From an uncultured Parabacteroides sp. (lineage in GTDB: Bacteria > Bacteroidota > Bacteroidia > Bacteroidales > Tannerellaceae), in contig CAAGLQ010000118.1 of the NCBI GenBank assembly GCA_900770835.1, forward strand, positions 1 through 5,493: 5,493 nt of DNA, in the 5' to 3' direction. The notes under the pieces were generated by a model, which saw only the letters and a program-made list of their open reading frames with translations, had not been told where the DNA came from and searched no databases. The position numbers were made by a program, and so were the translations under genes. Positions 5,467 to 5,493 of this stretch are shown piece by piece (within the stretch, counting starts at the first letter, position 1; every line of letters begins with the position of its first letter).

Positions 5467-5493
5467 ATGGCGTACAACAATCGGAACACATTG
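5467..5493 (+). CDS. Possible 5' end of a gene running off the right edge
   Basis: From ATG 5467 the frame reads MAYNNRNTL to the window edge without a stop. The same frame is open back to 5380, with another ATG at 5389, but that lies within the terminator loop. TATATTCG at 5454-5461 is one mismatch from TAnnTTTG but only 5 bases before the ATG, which would make the mRNA nearly leaderless. Nine codons cannot identify a protein; this is a candidate only. Confidence 0.25.

Noticed and set aside
1..5493. CRISPR array, tRNA, rRNA, toxin-antitoxin, retron or other defence system
   Set aside because: I looked for spaced direct repeats, cloverleaf-like folds, rRNA motifs and characteristic protein motifs and saw none. 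The 25-bp hairpin has no adjoining reverse transcriptase or other effector gene in the window.

Overview
The window looks like chromosomal DNA of a gut Bacteroidales bacterium, most likely Parabacteroides or a close relative. The signs are Bacteroidetes-type -7 boxes (TAnnTTTG) upstream of genes, few Shine-Dalgarno sequences, a Bacteroidetes-style HolB, a signal-peptide esterase of the polysaccharide-degrading kind, and remnants of IS families common in this order. The species is an inference from remembered protein similarity; no search was run.

Layout. Bases 1-119 hold the C-terminus of a DDE transposase (IS4-like) reading rightwards. It abuts the first ~30 codons of an IS982-family transposase reading leftwards (121-210), followed by that element's 5' flank up to the end of an esterase gene. 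Four intact genes occupy 313-4684. These are a secreted CE1-type esterase (minus), holB for the DNA polymerase III delta' subunit (plus, divergent from the esterase), a NahK-like sugar 1-kinase (minus, convergent with holB) and a SPOR-domain lipoprotein (minus, upstream of the kinase). From about 4803 to 5240 lies a second, badly decayed IS982 transposase on the plus strand, broken by frameshifts and carrying a 25-bp-stem hairpin. The last 250 bases hold an unassigned reading frame ending in a rho-independent terminator, and possibly the first codons of another gene.

Regulation. -7 boxes precede the divergent esterase and holB genes and the SPOR gene. A minus-strand terminator ends the kinase transcript about 170 nt past its stop. 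A hairpin plus T-tract lies between the SPOR gene and the kinase, and no kinase promoter is obvious, so the kinase may depend on read-through.

Function. The four intact genes do not form one pathway. HolB is replication housekeeping, the SPOR lipoprotein is envelope or cell-wall related, and the esterase and kinase are plausible but separate glycan-use genes. I see no convincing new defence or biosynthetic system. The most unusual content is the mobile-element debris at both ends, above all the long hairpin inside the right-hand IS982 relic.
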